A stretch of DNA of 25,869 bases. Origin: JBCBKZ01 sp039026975. GTDB lineage: Bacteria; Bacteroidota; Bacteroidia; J057. Position 1 is the first letter of the stretch. Each line of letters starts with the position of its first letter. Positions 8,501-15,966 of the stretch are shown one piece after another. The stretch covers positions 1 to 25,869 of the forward strand of contig JBCCLI010000042.1 of NCBI GenBank assembly GCA_039026975.1, read 5' to 3'. The notes under the pieces are model-generated. The model searched no databases, had not been told where the DNA came from, and saw only the letters and a list, made by a program, of their open reading frames with translations. The position numbers and the translations under genes were made by a program.

Positions 8501-8712
8501 GTTCCCACATAAATATGGGAGGGATCATCATGAATGACATCCACGGCAGTTACCCGCCCGCTCATGCCTGCCGGACCAATGCTTCGGGCTTCCATAGATT
8601 CAAAAAGCTCCATGTCCAGCGGCTGTGCCGGTAGGAGATTTAGGGTGAGAAGACATAACAGGCTAAGAATACCTCTGCGGCCTGAAACAGCTTGTCGTGC
8701 TGCTAGATACAT
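5569..8712 (-). CDS. Secreted Asp-box (BNR/VPS10-like) beta-propeller protein
   Basis: 1047 residues. An N-terminal signal peptide (hydrophobic about 15-28, cleavage near L-P-A-Q) precedes a long beta-propeller region with about ten Asp-box motifs of the S-x-D-x-G-x-x-W type, such as S-R-D-G-G-K-S-W, T-T-D-G-G-D-T-W, S-M-D-G-G-A-S-W, S-T-D-K-G-N-T-W and S-V-D-K-G-D-T-W. This is the sortilin/VPS10 or BNR-repeat family often labelled 'glycosyl hydrolase' in Bacteroidota, although no sialidase catalytic set (Arg triad, Tyr, Asp) could be recognised. The C-terminal third has a beta-sandwich-like part and then a charged helical segment (about 890-960) likely to be coiled coil. No T9SS sorting tail is evident. 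It is the last gene of the run beginning with the NRDE protein. Confidence 0.85.
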   Translation of the reverse strand: MYLAARQAVSGRRGILSLLCLLTLNLLPAQPLDMELFESMEARSIGPAGMSGRVTAVDVIHDDPSHIYVGTASGGLWESKSGGISWEPIFDDQDVASIGALAIYQKNPSIIWAGTGEGNPRNSQTSGAGIYLSRDGGKSWELKGLKNTRNIHRILIHPDNPNVVYAGVQGSAWGTHPERGIFKTTDGGDTWNKILFTNDSTGVGDMVMDPTNPDKIMVSMWEFRRWPWFFKSGGKGSGIHVTHDGGNSWKKLSSDDGLPKGELGRIGLAIAPSSPNIVYAWVESKKNALYKSMDGGASWKKVNDKPEIGNRPFYYADIYVDPENENRLYSIYSMVSISEDGGKSFKVMLPYDYVHPDHHVWWIHPENASFIINGNDGGMAISRDKGDSWQFVENLPLAQFYHINYDMDYPYHVYGGMQDNGSWRGPAYIWRAGGIRNAYWDELYFGDGFDVVPDPVQPRRYGYAMSQGGSLGRYDRHTGYTRRIKPVHPEGVPLRFNWNAGIAQDPFDESTIYYGSQFVHKSTDKGNTWTIISPDLTTNDSTKQQQQKSGGLTYDVTQAENHTTILTINPSPLNKDIIWVGTDDGNLQLTQDGGKTWTNLIGNISGVPANSWIPFIHVSNKEAAEAFVVINNYRRNDWTPWVFHTTDYGTTWTRIVDEDKVWGYAISFVQDPVAENLLFLGTEFGLYVSVDKGDTWTKWTHGFPTVSTSDLKIHPREQDLVIGTFGRAAFVLDDIRPLREIALRGEAVTQQMVYAFPTPDAILASRRQASGTRFYADGMFAGENRSSGAMISYWAIPASKKDTARIKIYDGDVCIRSLTQVPDSGINRIQWRMDQKGVRGPGSPRPKAGARERGGYRVIPGTYEVVVELGGQESRTSLEVLGDPRLNISQAQYKAAQEKKKELEELTSKATKATDALMDSKESLKKIKSMLPADTAQHVEIRKQIKALTKEIDAFMVAVNGDDKLQGIVRTPTTLNAKLRTARSYIYSNNEMPRETLDIVYNEAKDKVGAFLQEVNTFMKDKWLPFENMVSNASLSPFKPFEPVSLE

Positions 8713-8749
8713 AGTATTAGAAGTTAGGATTGAGTAATGTAACGTTTGG

Positions 8750-9064
8750 TTATTTCGAGTTATGAAGGTCTGGGTTTACTTGAAAGTCCCCATAATTTCC
8801 TGTTTGCTCACGCCACTGCATAATAAGCTCAAAGGTATTATTGGACTTCTCATAATCCATATAGCCAGGGGTACCCATGGTACCTATGAGTTCATTAAGA
8901 ATATACATTTCTTTTTCTGTGGGAACCGTAGGCATAAATGCTGAGAGTTCATCTATGTCATATAGTTCTACAAAGAGCTCAAAGTCTTGTATGTGATAGG
9001 TCTTGGCAAAAGAATGATACCTTTCCAGCCTGTGCTTTTCTAGTTCAATAGGATCTTTTTGCAT
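8750..9064 (-). CDS. Small protein of unknown function
   Basis: About 104 residues with no signal peptide or membrane segment; mostly helical and acidic (E-L-F-V-E-L-Y-D-I-D-E-L). The reading frame is open up to a TTG at 9070, but the ATG two codons later (M-Q-K-D-P-I) is the more likely start. It lies 8 bases after the stop of the CotH-like gene and 37 bases before the Asp-box gene, in the same direction, so it is probably co-transcribed. I do not recognise the family. Confidence 0.65.
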   Translation of the reverse strand: MQKDPIELEKHRLERYHSFAKTYHIQDFELFVELYDIDELSAFMPTVPTEKEMYILNELIGTMGTPGYMDYEKSNNTFELIMQWREQTGNYGDFQVNPDLHNSK

Positions 9065-9072
9065 ATGCAATA

Positions 9073-10155
9073 TTAATTAGCGCTACGGCAACGATCTAAA
9101 AACTCCCTCTTAATAGTTTTCTCATTTTGTATGGCTTTATAAAAGCTATCATAATATGCTAATGAAATTTTTCGGACTTTAGGATCTAACAACTGGAAGT
9201 CATTATACATTCCGTAGATAGCATCCTTTTTATCCAGAAATACTTGGAAACTTTCCTGAAACTCTTCTCTTGACCTACAAAATCCCCTATATACTCTTTC
9301 CTTTACAGAAGTTATACCTAGCATAGGATTAGGCTTTGCATAAGGAGCAGAAATAATCCCTGACCAGTCAAAATCATAGGGTACTGCTATAGGCTTGGTT
9401 CCTGGAATAGAATCCCTAAGAAGCTTGATATTATGTAGACTGGGAATAGACCAATCTGTGTTACCCACCATGTATTGATAAACTGAAAGGACATCAACCT
9501 GTTTTCTGACTACTTGTTCTGGGTGAACATTTTTTTGTTTTATGTTTTTACAGGCTACCCTATACGCAAGAGATCCTTCATCTTCTATAAAGAAGGCATA
9601 ACGAGTAATATCATCCAGCTTACCGCTGGTATCCCTGTAGGTGATTCTGACCATTCTCACCCTAAAACTGAAATCAGTAAGGAGGTTATAGCTTTTATAA
9701 ACAAGATATTCTCCAAATAAATACTGCTGATAAGCCTCTTTCTTAGACCTGCAATGGGTAACAAGTTTTAGCTTATCCTGACCTTCAAAAAGAGTCCCTT
9801 TTACGGTCTTTTTGGCAAAATTGAATCTGATAGGTGGAAAACTACACTGTTTCTTACGGAAGTTGCCCCTGAGTTTGATTTTAAGGGGAACCGTTATTTC
9901 CCCTTTGATGGGATCATCATACTGGATACTTGCGATCTGGTATTCCGCTTCCGTGCTTCTATTCTTAAAAAGAGATTTTAAATCTGCTTCCAGGATGATA
10001 TCTATGGGTTCTTCTTCCAGGAAAAGGGCAGTACATCTGGTTTCTGTAGAACCATCACCCATTTGCTCAACTTCCTCTACCTCTTGAGCTTTCATGGATA
10101 GAAGGCCGCCCAAAAGAATACCCAACAATAGAAATAGTCTGATAGCTGTTCTCAT
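9073..10155 (-). CDS. Secreted protein with CotH-kinase-like features
   Basis: 360 residues with a clear signal peptide (hydrophobic about 6-20, cleavage near M-K-A). The order of motifs resembles the CotH kinase fold: K-L-R-G-N-F-R (94-100, the R-G motif), L-K-L-V-T-H-C (129-135), a strand pair ending in F-F-I-E-D-E (188-193), D-W-x-x-x-x-x-H-N (234-242) and V-P-Y-D-F-D-W-S-G (258-266), whose D-x-D would be the metal-binding/catalytic pair. CotH proteins phosphorylate secreted proteins. Whether this one is active, and on what substrate, is inference; it could equally be annotated as hypothetical. It sits 22 bases downstream of the NRDE gene in the same operon-like run. Confidence 0.6.
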   Translation of the reverse strand: MRTAIRLFLLLGILLGGLLSMKAQEVEEVEQMGDGSTETRCTALFLEEEPIDIILEADLKSLFKNRSTEAEYQIASIQYDDPIKGEITVPLKIKLRGNFRKKQCSFPPIRFNFAKKTVKGTLFEGQDKLKLVTHCRSKKEAYQQYLFGEYLVYKSYNLLTDFSFRVRMVRITYRDTSGKLDDITRYAFFIEDEGSLAYRVACKNIKQKNVHPEQVVRKQVDVLSVYQYMVGNTDWSIPSLHNIKLLRDSIPGTKPIAVPYDFDWSGIISAPYAKPNPMLGITSVKERVYRGFCRSREEFQESFQVFLDKKDAIYGMYNDFQLLDPKVRKISLAYYDSFYKAIQNEKTIKREFLDRCRSAN

Positions 10156-10177
10156 CTTTTATGTATTAAGGCCAAGG

Positions 10178-10960
10178 TTAGCGTACCTTAGGCTGGGTTA
10201 GGTCTATTTGTTGATGTTGTATGCTTAGGTTTTGCCAGGTCTTTTCCCAAGCGTTTAGCTGAAACGACTTATCCATGAGGAGTACGGTACTTACCCGGGT
10301 GCCATATCTAACGGAAGGTATATCAATAAAGACAGGGGAAAGCTGTTTTTCCATCTCAAAGGGAACACCCGTATGGGGGACTCTTTCATCTTCTGCCTTC
10401 TCTTTATCTGTTAGTGCATTTAGCATCTGGATGGCATCTATCTGTTTGTGCTTACTAAAAGCCAGTAACTGGGCATTAGCTATTTGCACTTTTGGCCAGG
10501 GAGTGTCTAGCAGGTGATTACTGAGACCATATAGTCCCGGTGCTAACTGTTGGGCTATGGGTTCAGCCAGTCTATTGGAGAAATACCATAGTGCCTTCGA
10601 ATCTCCATAGATGAGATTAAACCCTTGGTAGTCCTTTCCATGAGTTTGTATCCAAGCTGTAAAGGTGGTAATGGGCGCTTGAGAAAGCAGAAACTTAGGA
10701 ATGAGCTCTCCTCTGGAAGGAGAGCTGATAGAAGGATCTATGGGTTCCCGGTAGTTAGTGATCCAGGCAAACCTTCCATGTGTTTTGTGCATGGCCATCC
10801 AGGTTCCTCCTGCTTGCAGGTCTCTGCCTCCCCAAATATCAGGGTGATCTTCCCACCAGTGAGCAGCCGCTGTGGGGCGGTCCCAGAATTCATCCCTATT
10901 AGCTAGCACTATCAGGGGATGATCTTCATGCTGCTTCCATAAAAAGCTGACAAGACACAT
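10178..10960 (-). CDS. NRDE (TANGO2-family) protein
   Basis: 260 residues beginning directly with M-C-L-V-S-F and the family-naming N-R-D-E-F motif (21-25), followed by R-P-T-A-A-A-H-W-W, G-G-R-D-L-Q-A-G-G-T-W and F-A-W-I-T-N-Y-R. These are the hallmarks of the NRDE domain, shared with eukaryotic TANGO2, which has been linked to haem handling; the bacterial role is not settled. Cys2 at the N-terminus recalls Ntn-hydrolase-like architecture, but catalysis is unproven. No signal peptide, so probably cytoplasmic. First gene of the minus-strand run ending at 5569, and divergent from a gene starting only 19 bases away. Confidence 0.85.
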   Translation of the reverse strand: MCLVSFLWKQHEDHPLIVLANRDEFWDRPTAAAHWWEDHPDIWGGRDLQAGGTWMAMHKTHGRFAWITNYREPIDPSISSPSRGELIPKFLLSQAPITTFTAWIQTHGKDYQGFNLIYGDSKALWYFSNRLAEPIAQQLAPGLYGLSNHLLDTPWPKVQIANAQLLAFSKHKQIDAIQMLNALTDKEKAEDERVPHTGVPFEMEKQLSPVFIDIPSVRYGTRVSTVLLMDKSFQLNAWEKTWQNLSIQHQQIDLTQPKVR

Positions 10961-10979
10961 ATACTAGATTGAATAAAGA

Positions 10980-11507
10980 ATGAAAATGCGGAATTTTCAG
11001 CGATTAATCAACTGCCAGGTTCTAGTAGATATATTTCACCACAGATGGATCAGTTGGGTCCTCCTTTTTTATCCTAACCTTATGCTGTTTGGGCAGACAT
11101 GGGAAGTAGATATGCCGGCCATAGCTGTTACGAGTGGTATCCATCATGGAAGCCTGGCCTTTGGTACACAATTTTCATATCCAGTATCTATTGGTGGAGG
11201 GTATCTGCTGCTCACTCCCTATGTTAGGTTGGAAGCCCTTAACCAGAGAAATATCCATCAATACAGTGCTGGAGTAGTGCTTCATAGTTTTTTTGAGTAT
11301 TTCCCCCTCGGAATGGGCATTTACGCATTACAAAAAGATGAACAGATAGGTTGGGGGTTGAAACCTTCCTTAGGATATAACCTGGGCTTTCTCATTTTTG
11401 AATATACCTTCCTGGTTCCCCTCTCTTCAAGAGATATCCTTCCCCTGAGACAAAGGCATGGATTCTCAATTGGAATCGGGATTGGCTTATTTGAGTATCC
11501 CTATTGA
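10980..11507 (+). CDS. Predicted small outer-membrane beta-barrel protein
   Basis: 175 residues. The N-terminus has a basic stretch, a hydrophobic segment (about 23-37) and a likely signal-peptidase site at L-F-G-Q (36-39). The mature part (about 40-175) is made of alternating polar/non-polar beta strands with glycine-rich turns and many aromatic residues near strand ends (Y-L-L-L-T-P-Y-V-R-L-E-A, G-L-K-P-S-L-G-Y-N-L-G-F, G-F-S-I-G-I-G-I-G-L-F-E-Y), as expected for a small outer-membrane barrel. The family is not recognised. The last 7 bases overlap the convergent DUF1697 gene. Confidence 0.6.
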   Translation: MKMRNFQRLINCQVLVDIFHHRWISWVLLFYPNLMLFGQTWEVDMPAIAVTSGIHHGSLAFGTQFSYPVSIGGGYLLLTPYVRLEALNQRNIHQYSAGVVLHSFFEYFPLGMGIYALQKDEQIGWGLKPSLGYNLGFLIFEYTFLVPLSSRDILPLRQRHGFSIGIGIGLFEYPY

Positions 11508-12031
11508 CCTGCCATCTCTCTCATCTTCAAGACCGTCCGCCAGTTACGGGTGGTAGCATGTACTTTCAATTTCTTCTCGAAGAAGTTGTTGTTCATTTTA
11601 GCTCTGCCATAGCCTAAGGGAGAATAGAAGTAGATCCTGTTCCCTATGAGATGCCATTCTTCAGGTGCATAGTCGACTTCCTGGAGGCTTTCTACTTTTT
11701 CTGCTTCTGGGATATCAGATAAGAAGGTAACATAAGATCTACCTATCTTTTCTTCCACATAGGGATTTTCCTGAATGGTTTTTTCAAAGAATGCTGAAGG
11801 ATAGGAGAATACTTCCACTTCAAAACCATAAGATTTCTGAATAGCTCCCTGAATATGCTGGCTCAATACCTCCTCACCCTTTTCAAACGGACAGATAATA
11901 TTTCCACTTTGGATATAGGTACGTACATCCCTAAGGCCGGTTTCTGCTAGTAGAGTTCTTAGGTCAGCCATTTTGATCTTTTTCTGTCCACTTACATTGA
12001 TGCCTCTCAGTAGGCTGATATAGGTAGCCAT
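11501..12031 (-). CDS. DUF1697 domain protein
   Basis: 176 residues, the usual family length. The N-terminus Y-I-S-L-L-R-G-I-N-V-S-G-Q-K-K-I-K-M and the following R-T-Y-I-Q-S-G-N-I-I motif are diagnostic of DUF1697; the C-terminus has the typical N-R-I-Y-F-Y-S-P-L-G-Y-G-R-A-K-M and T-T-R-N-W-R-T pattern. A small cytoplasmic protein of unknown biochemical function. It starts 2 bases after the stop of the LolC/E-type permease gene and is likely in the rbfA transcription unit. Its 3' end overlaps the convergent barrel gene by 7 bases. Confidence 0.9.
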   Translation of the reverse strand: MATYISLLRGINVSGQKKIKMADLRTLLAETGLRDVRTYIQSGNIICPFEKGEEVLSQHIQGAIQKSYGFEVEVFSYPSAFFEKTIQENPYVEEKIGRSYVTFLSDIPEAEKVESLQEVDYAPEEWHLIGNRIYFYSPLGYGRAKMNNNFFEKKLKVHATTRNWRTVLKMREMAGQ

Positions 12032-12033
12032 AA

Positions 12034-13272
12034 TTATTGGGTAAGTCCTTCTCTTACTTGAATACTGCCTGCTTTAGTGGCCGGGTACCAGGAAGCGAGT
12101 ATGGATAAAGAAAGTACAGAAATAAAGATTACCACAAAATCCTGCCATTGCATATCCAGTGGGAATGGTAAGGCTACAAAGCTCTCCCCACCTGATAGCA
12201 TAAAGAATCCTGACTTTTCCTGAAAATATCCAACAATAAATGCTAATGCCATTCCTATGCTTACGCCTATTCCCCCTACCAATAAGCCTTCTAGCATAAA
12301 TACACGCCTGATAATGCCATCATCTGCTCCCATAGATTTTACCACAGCTATATCTCTGGTTTTCTCAAGAATGATCATGGAGAGACTCCCTACAATATTT
12401 ATGGCTAGCATAGCTACCATCAGGATGATGATGAGAAAGGTGATATACTTCTCATTTTTCATGACTCTGTATAGCGTCTTGTGCTGCTCATACCAGGTGA
12501 GAAGCTCAGTATCTTCAGGTAACAGAGGCATTAAATCTGCTTTCACATCTGCAGCCTTAGTTAGGTCTTTAAGTTTAATTTCATAAGCAGAGACTTCACC
12601 TTCTCTTTCCAGAAACCTCCTGGCGAAGTCAAAGTCTGCTAAGACATACTTTTCATCATACTCTTTCTGTACTCCGAAGATCCCTGTAGGGAATACAGCA
12701 GTAGTTTGGACAGCAGCAGCCAGTTGGATGGGGTTGGTAGGTGCATCCGGGGGGATATAAGAAAGCCAAATAGGTCGCTGCTCATCTTCCCAGTTTCCAT
12801 GAAGACGCCTGAACACCATATCACCCGGAATGATTCCATCTCTATCATATGCTGTCTTGAAGGTAAATTCTCCAAAATAGATGAAATCATCTATAGGGTT
12901 AATTTCTGTAAAGCTAGACTCCACACCTTTTAACAGCCCAAAGGTTCTATTCTCCACATAGGATAGAATGATTTGGCCTTCTATGGTTTTGGTGATAGCG
13001 GCTACTTCCGGATGATTTTCTATAGCTTCCCACAGTTTTTCATTCTCCTCAAAGGTGACTCCCCTGGTAGCTACCACTTTCAGGTCTGGGTCAAAGGAAG
13101 AATATAAATCCTCTATAAAACCTGCTAAGCCATTAAAAACTGACATGACCAGTACCAGGGCGGCTGTACCTACCATGATGCCGGTAATGGCTACCCAGGT
13201 AATGATATTGATAGCATTCTGACTCTTCTTAGAGAACAAATATCTTCTGGCTATGAATAAGGATATATTCAT
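12034..13272 (-). CDS. LolC/LolE-type (MacB/FtsX-family) ABC transporter permease
   Basis: 412 residues with the FtsX-like topology: a first membrane helix (about 22-45), a long extracytoplasmic domain (about 50-275) and three C-terminal helices (about 277-300, 325-350 and 378-400). The N-terminal A-R-R-Y-L-F-S-K-K-S and V-M-S-V-F-N-G-L motifs and the cytoplasmic loop E-K-T-R-D-I-A-V-V-K-S-M-G-A are typical of lipoprotein-releasing permeases, which with an ATPase (LolD) extract lipoproteins from the inner membrane. No ATPase gene is adjacent; Bacteroidota often encode it elsewhere. The start overlaps the rbfA stop by ATGA. Exact Lol assignment (C, E or fused type) is not certain. Confidence 0.87.
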   Translation of the reverse strand: MNISLFIARRYLFSKKSQNAINIITWVAITGIMVGTAALVLVMSVFNGLAGFIEDLYSSFDPDLKVVATRGVTFEENEKLWEAIENHPEVAAITKTIEGQIILSYVENRTFGLLKGVESSFTEINPIDDFIYFGEFTFKTAYDRDGIIPGDMVFRRLHGNWEDEQRPIWLSYIPPDAPTNPIQLAAAVQTTAVFPTGIFGVQKEYDEKYVLADFDFARRFLEREGEVSAYEIKLKDLTKAADVKADLMPLLPEDTELLTWYEQHKTLYRVMKNEKYITFLIIILMVAMLAINIVGSLSMIILEKTRDIAVVKSMGADDGIIRRVFMLEGLLVGGIGVSIGMALAFIVGYFQEKSGFFMLSGGESFVALPFPLDMQWQDFVVIFISVLSLSILASWYPATKAGSIQVREGLTQ

Positions 13273-13646
13273 ACGGATTGGTCTTCATCTTCAGCAGGGG
13301 GAATATCTATATCCTGGAAAATCTGATCTATTTTCTCAGCTTCAGCAAAAGAGTCATCTACATAGAAGCGTAGTTCAGGCATCTTCCGCATTTTGTTCTT
13401 AATGCGAGCTGATAACTGGTAGCGTATGTCCCATGCCTGTTCATTTAGGCTTTCAACGGTTTCTTGCAGTTTACTGTCAGGCAGGCAGGAGAGGTACATT
13501 TTTCCTATGCTGAGGTCTTTAGTAACCCTAACTACTGTCACTGTAATGAGGACACCAGAACTAGCTATATCTGTTTTCCTAAGAATATCCCCTATTTCCT
13601 GCTGGATTAGTTTGGCTATCTTGCGTTGAACAACACTTTCACTCAT
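13269..13646 (-). CDS. rbfA: Ribosome-binding factor A
   Basis: 125 residues. RbfA binds the small ribosomal subunit and helps 16S rRNA maturation, especially under cold conditions. The sequence has the KH-like pattern: V-Q-R-K-I-A-K-L-I-Q-Q-E-I-G-D-I-L at the start, then G-V-L-I-T-V-T-V-V-R-V-T-K-D-L-S, A-K-V-like strands and the P-E-L-R-F-Y-V-D-D-S near the end. The frame is open a further 55 codons upstream (to 13811), but the start at 13646 fits the family length, has AGGAG a few bases ahead, and lies 20 bases after a TATATTTG promoter element. The stop overlaps the permease start by ATGA, indicating coupled translation. Confidence 0.92.
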   Translation of the reverse strand: MSESVVQRKIAKLIQQEIGDILRKTDIASSGVLITVTVVRVTKDLSIGKMYLSCLPDSKLQETVESLNEQAWDIRYQLSARIKNKMRKMPELRFYVDDSFAEAEKIDQIFQDIDIPPAEDEDQSV

Positions 13647-13666
13647 AGATTCTCCTACTAAGGGTA

Positions 13667-13674
13667 CAAATATA
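13667..13674 (-). promoter_or_regulatory. Promoter -7 element of the rbfA operon
   Basis: Minus-strand TATATTTG is a perfect match to the Bacteroidota TAnnTTTG element. It would start transcription about 15 bases before the rbfA ATG at 13646, leaving an AGGAG in the leader. No TTG is found at the ideal upstream distance. The position excludes the longer rbfA reading frame. Confidence 0.55.
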
Positions 13675-14114
13675 GGGAGAAATTGAATGGAAGAGGGTTT
13701 ACAAGATTTGAAGCTGAAAGTCCTCTCCCAGAACATCTTAAATTGATTGGTAAATATTATATAGTAATAAATTGTAACACTGTTAATTTGTGTAGTATAA
13801 GTTGCTTCCATTTGTGAGCATGCTTAGAACTACCTATGTGGCAGGTTTACATCCTTCCGTTGGGTTAAAAAAAGGGATGGACTAATGCATTGTCCTTACG
13901 GCTGGTAGTATTAGCTTAGGTTTTGCTATTTCACTACTGACCCACTTGCCAAACTCAACAAGTCTCATGGTGAACGAAATGATAGAATAGAGAGCGAAAA
14001 AAAGCTGTATCCTTGTGGGACCCGGCTGGTTCATGTGTGGTGGGTTGATACTATTTACGGTTTTATCTTGTGAATGAGACCTTTCTCCACTCCTGGTAAT
14101 TCTGACCTGACATC
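13675..14114. other. Non-coding stretch between rbfA and the DUF1501 terminator
   Basis: No credible gene, RNA or repeat. It holds sequence upstream of the rbfA promoter and the tail of the preceding minus-strand unit. Short open frames lack start signals and family resemblance. Confidence 0.5.
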
Positions 14115-14143
14115 AAAAAAAGCTGCCCCAAATGAGGCAGCTT
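14115..14143 (-). terminator. Rho-independent terminator of the DUF1800-DUF1501 operon
   Basis: AAGCTGCC (14120-14127) pairs perfectly with GGCAGCTT (14136-14143) around an 8-nt loop. Read on the minus strand the stem is followed by seven T (plus-strand A run 14115-14121). It lies 25 bases after the DUF1501 stop codon. Confidence 0.88.
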
Positions 14144-14168
14144 CAAATTATAACGGCATGAACTTTTA

Positions 14169-15923
14169 CTACTGTTTGATTAGTTTGCTGGTGTGCAATA
14201 GAGCCTTACTATCACTTCTATTTCTCGCTAATACCTGTACAATGTACATCCCTGTTTCCAGGTTACTGAGGTCTACCCTGACTTCCTGGGTTCCTGTGAA
14301 TAGATTTACCTTCAGGTTTCTCACTTCCTTACCCGTGAGGTCTACTACCCTAAGTCTGGCGGGAATCAGCTTTTCAGAATCAAAGCTTACCATCACATGA
14401 TCCACAGCCGGATTAGGATAGGCGGCTACTTGTAAGGCAGACACCATTTCATCTTCTATGGAAGTGGTTCCATCTTCAAAAGGAGGTAAATCAGGCGTAT
14501 CATCACAGGTAGGATCAGCCACAAAGTTGACGACCTGCCCATTTTCATCCAGGTAATTGTCATTAATAAGGTCTAGTTTCTTATTGGAGAATTCATAGAA
14601 TTCAGTAACATCAAGCGTTCCATTATTAGCCCCCAGCCAGTCTTGAAGTACCGTAGCAAATACCTGGCGGTAATCAAACTGGAACCCTATTATGTTATTT
14701 CTCTTGGTATTAATAATGTCTGGGTTAGTACCTGTAACGCCTCCCTTGATGCCTTTTCCAAAGAGAATCATAGGAGCTGCTTTTCCGTGGTCTGTTCCCC
14801 AGTCGCCATTTTCCTTTACCTGTCTGCCAAACTCGGAGAAGGTAAGTCCCATTACCCTATCTGCATGTCCGAGCTCTTTCAGGTCATCCATAAAGGCCTT
14901 GATGGCAGAGGAGAGGTGGTAGAGCAGGGCACCATGTCCTCCATAAGAGGGCTTACCTGCAATAGCCTGGTTAGCGTGCGTATCAAATCCGCCCATTCTG
15001 GCTAGATATACTTTGGTTTTACAGCCTCCACTGATCAGGCGCGCAATGGTTCTTAGCTGCCCGGAAAGTGGGTTTCTGTACTTATTATTGGTCTGAGTAT
15101 GGTATGTCTCAGGATACACTACAGAAGAGTTAGCGCCTTGCTCATAGACTGCAGCCAGTCTTTCCGCAAAAATATTGGTACTTCTCTCTACCTCTATGAT
15201 GTACTTTAACTCATCTCCATACTCCGTAGCGGGAATATCTGATGGGAGTAAGCCTCCCACAGCTGTTAACTGCTCATAGAAGTTGGAGGGATTATTACTC
15301 AGGGTAAGCCCCATAGGTATCCCCACCTGTCTGTGGAAGCCAAGGGAAACTATGTGGCTGCCAAACTCTAAACCCGGAGGGTCTGGCATATTCTGGTTAG
15401 GATAGGCATCTGGATAACCCGGAAATTTATGGTCCAGGTATCTTCCAAACCATCCTGAATCAGGGAGTCCTTCAAAGGTACCTGACTCTTTTCCACTCAG
15501 CCATATATCTGTTCCCCTGAAGTGCGAACCATTGGTATTGGTATAGGCCACTTGCTGAACGAAGTTGACCATCCCATCATCATATAGATCTTTAAGCCCT
15601 GTAAGGTCAGGGTGTAGGCCTACCTGGTCCTGAACAGCTAAGGTAGTGTCTAGGTCCAGGTACTTTCTGGGGCCATTATCCAGAATCCCGATAATAGGCC
15701 TATTTTCCTTATATACGTCATATTGATTCAGGGGGATGAGGGTATTAAGACCATCATTTCCACCGTGAAGCTGTATGATGACTAAAATACGGTCATTGAT
15801 CTGGTCACAGGTAAAGCTCTGTGTCATAAGAGAGCGGGCCATGGTCCGCACGGGAATTCCATTTAAGGCAAATGGTACAGCAGCAGCAGGAAGGGAAGTT
15901 TTAAGAAAGTTTCTTCTTTTCAT
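14169..15923 (-). CDS. DUF1501 protein with Tat signal and T9SS type A sorting tail
   Basis: 584 residues. The N-terminus M-K-R-R-N-F-L-K-T-S followed by an Ala-rich hydrophobic segment is a twin-arginine signal. The main domain (about 35-470) shows the alkaline-phosphatase-like DUF1501 pattern: I-I-Q-L-H-G-G-N-D-G-L-N-T, F-D-T-H-A-N-Q, F-S-E-F-G-R-Q-V-K-E-N-G-D-W-G-T-D-H-G, and a G-K-G-I-K-G-G segment. The C-terminus (about 495-584) is a T9SS type A sorting domain: A-Y-P-N-P-A-V-D, V-V-D-L-T-G-K-E-V and G-M-Y-I-V-Q-V followed by a basic end. So it is probably exported folded by Tat and then across the outer membrane by T9SS. The gene is 43 bases after DUF1800 and ends at a strong terminator. 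The enzymatic activity is unknown. Confidence 0.9.
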   Translation of the reverse strand: MKRRNFLKTSLPAAAVPFALNGIPVRTMARSLMTQSFTCDQINDRILVIIQLHGGNDGLNTLIPLNQYDVYKENRPIIGILDNGPRKYLDLDTTLAVQDQVGLHPDLTGLKDLYDDGMVNFVQQVAYTNTNGSHFRGTDIWLSGKESGTFEGLPDSGWFGRYLDHKFPGYPDAYPNQNMPDPPGLEFGSHIVSLGFHRQVGIPMGLTLSNNPSNFYEQLTAVGGLLPSDIPATEYGDELKYIIEVERSTNIFAERLAAVYEQGANSSVVYPETYHTQTNNKYRNPLSGQLRTIARLISGGCKTKVYLARMGGFDTHANQAIAGKPSYGGHGALLYHLSSAIKAFMDDLKELGHADRVMGLTFSEFGRQVKENGDWGTDHGKAAPMILFGKGIKGGVTGTNPDIINTKRNNIIGFQFDYRQVFATVLQDWLGANNGTLDVTEFYEFSNKKLDLINDNYLDENGQVVNFVADPTCDDTPDLPPFEDGTTSIEDEMVSALQVAAYPNPAVDHVMVSFDSEKLIPARLRVVDLTGKEVRNLKVNLFTGTQEVRVDLSNLETGMYIVQVLARNRSDSKALLHTSKLIKQ

Positions 15924-15966
15924 GAAAGGGTATATGGTTAATTCAATAGAATTGTCAATGTTGAGA

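Noticed and set aside
5771..8737. Several plus-strand frames of 60-85 codons opposite the Asp-box gene
   Set aside because: They are antisense shadows of a clearly coding frame, with no family resemblance or start signals.
9065..9070. TTG start for the small protein gene at 9070
   Set aside because: An ATG follows two codons later, so the rarer start is unnecessary.
12639..12933. Frames of 75-83 codons on both strands within the permease gene
   Set aside because: They lie wholly inside the conserved permease frame and show low-quality composition.
13647..13811. A 55-codon N-terminal extension of the rbfA frame
   Set aside because: The extension has no RbfA similarity, and a TATATTTG promoter element (13667-13674) and AGGAG lie inside it, directly ahead of the normal start at 13646.
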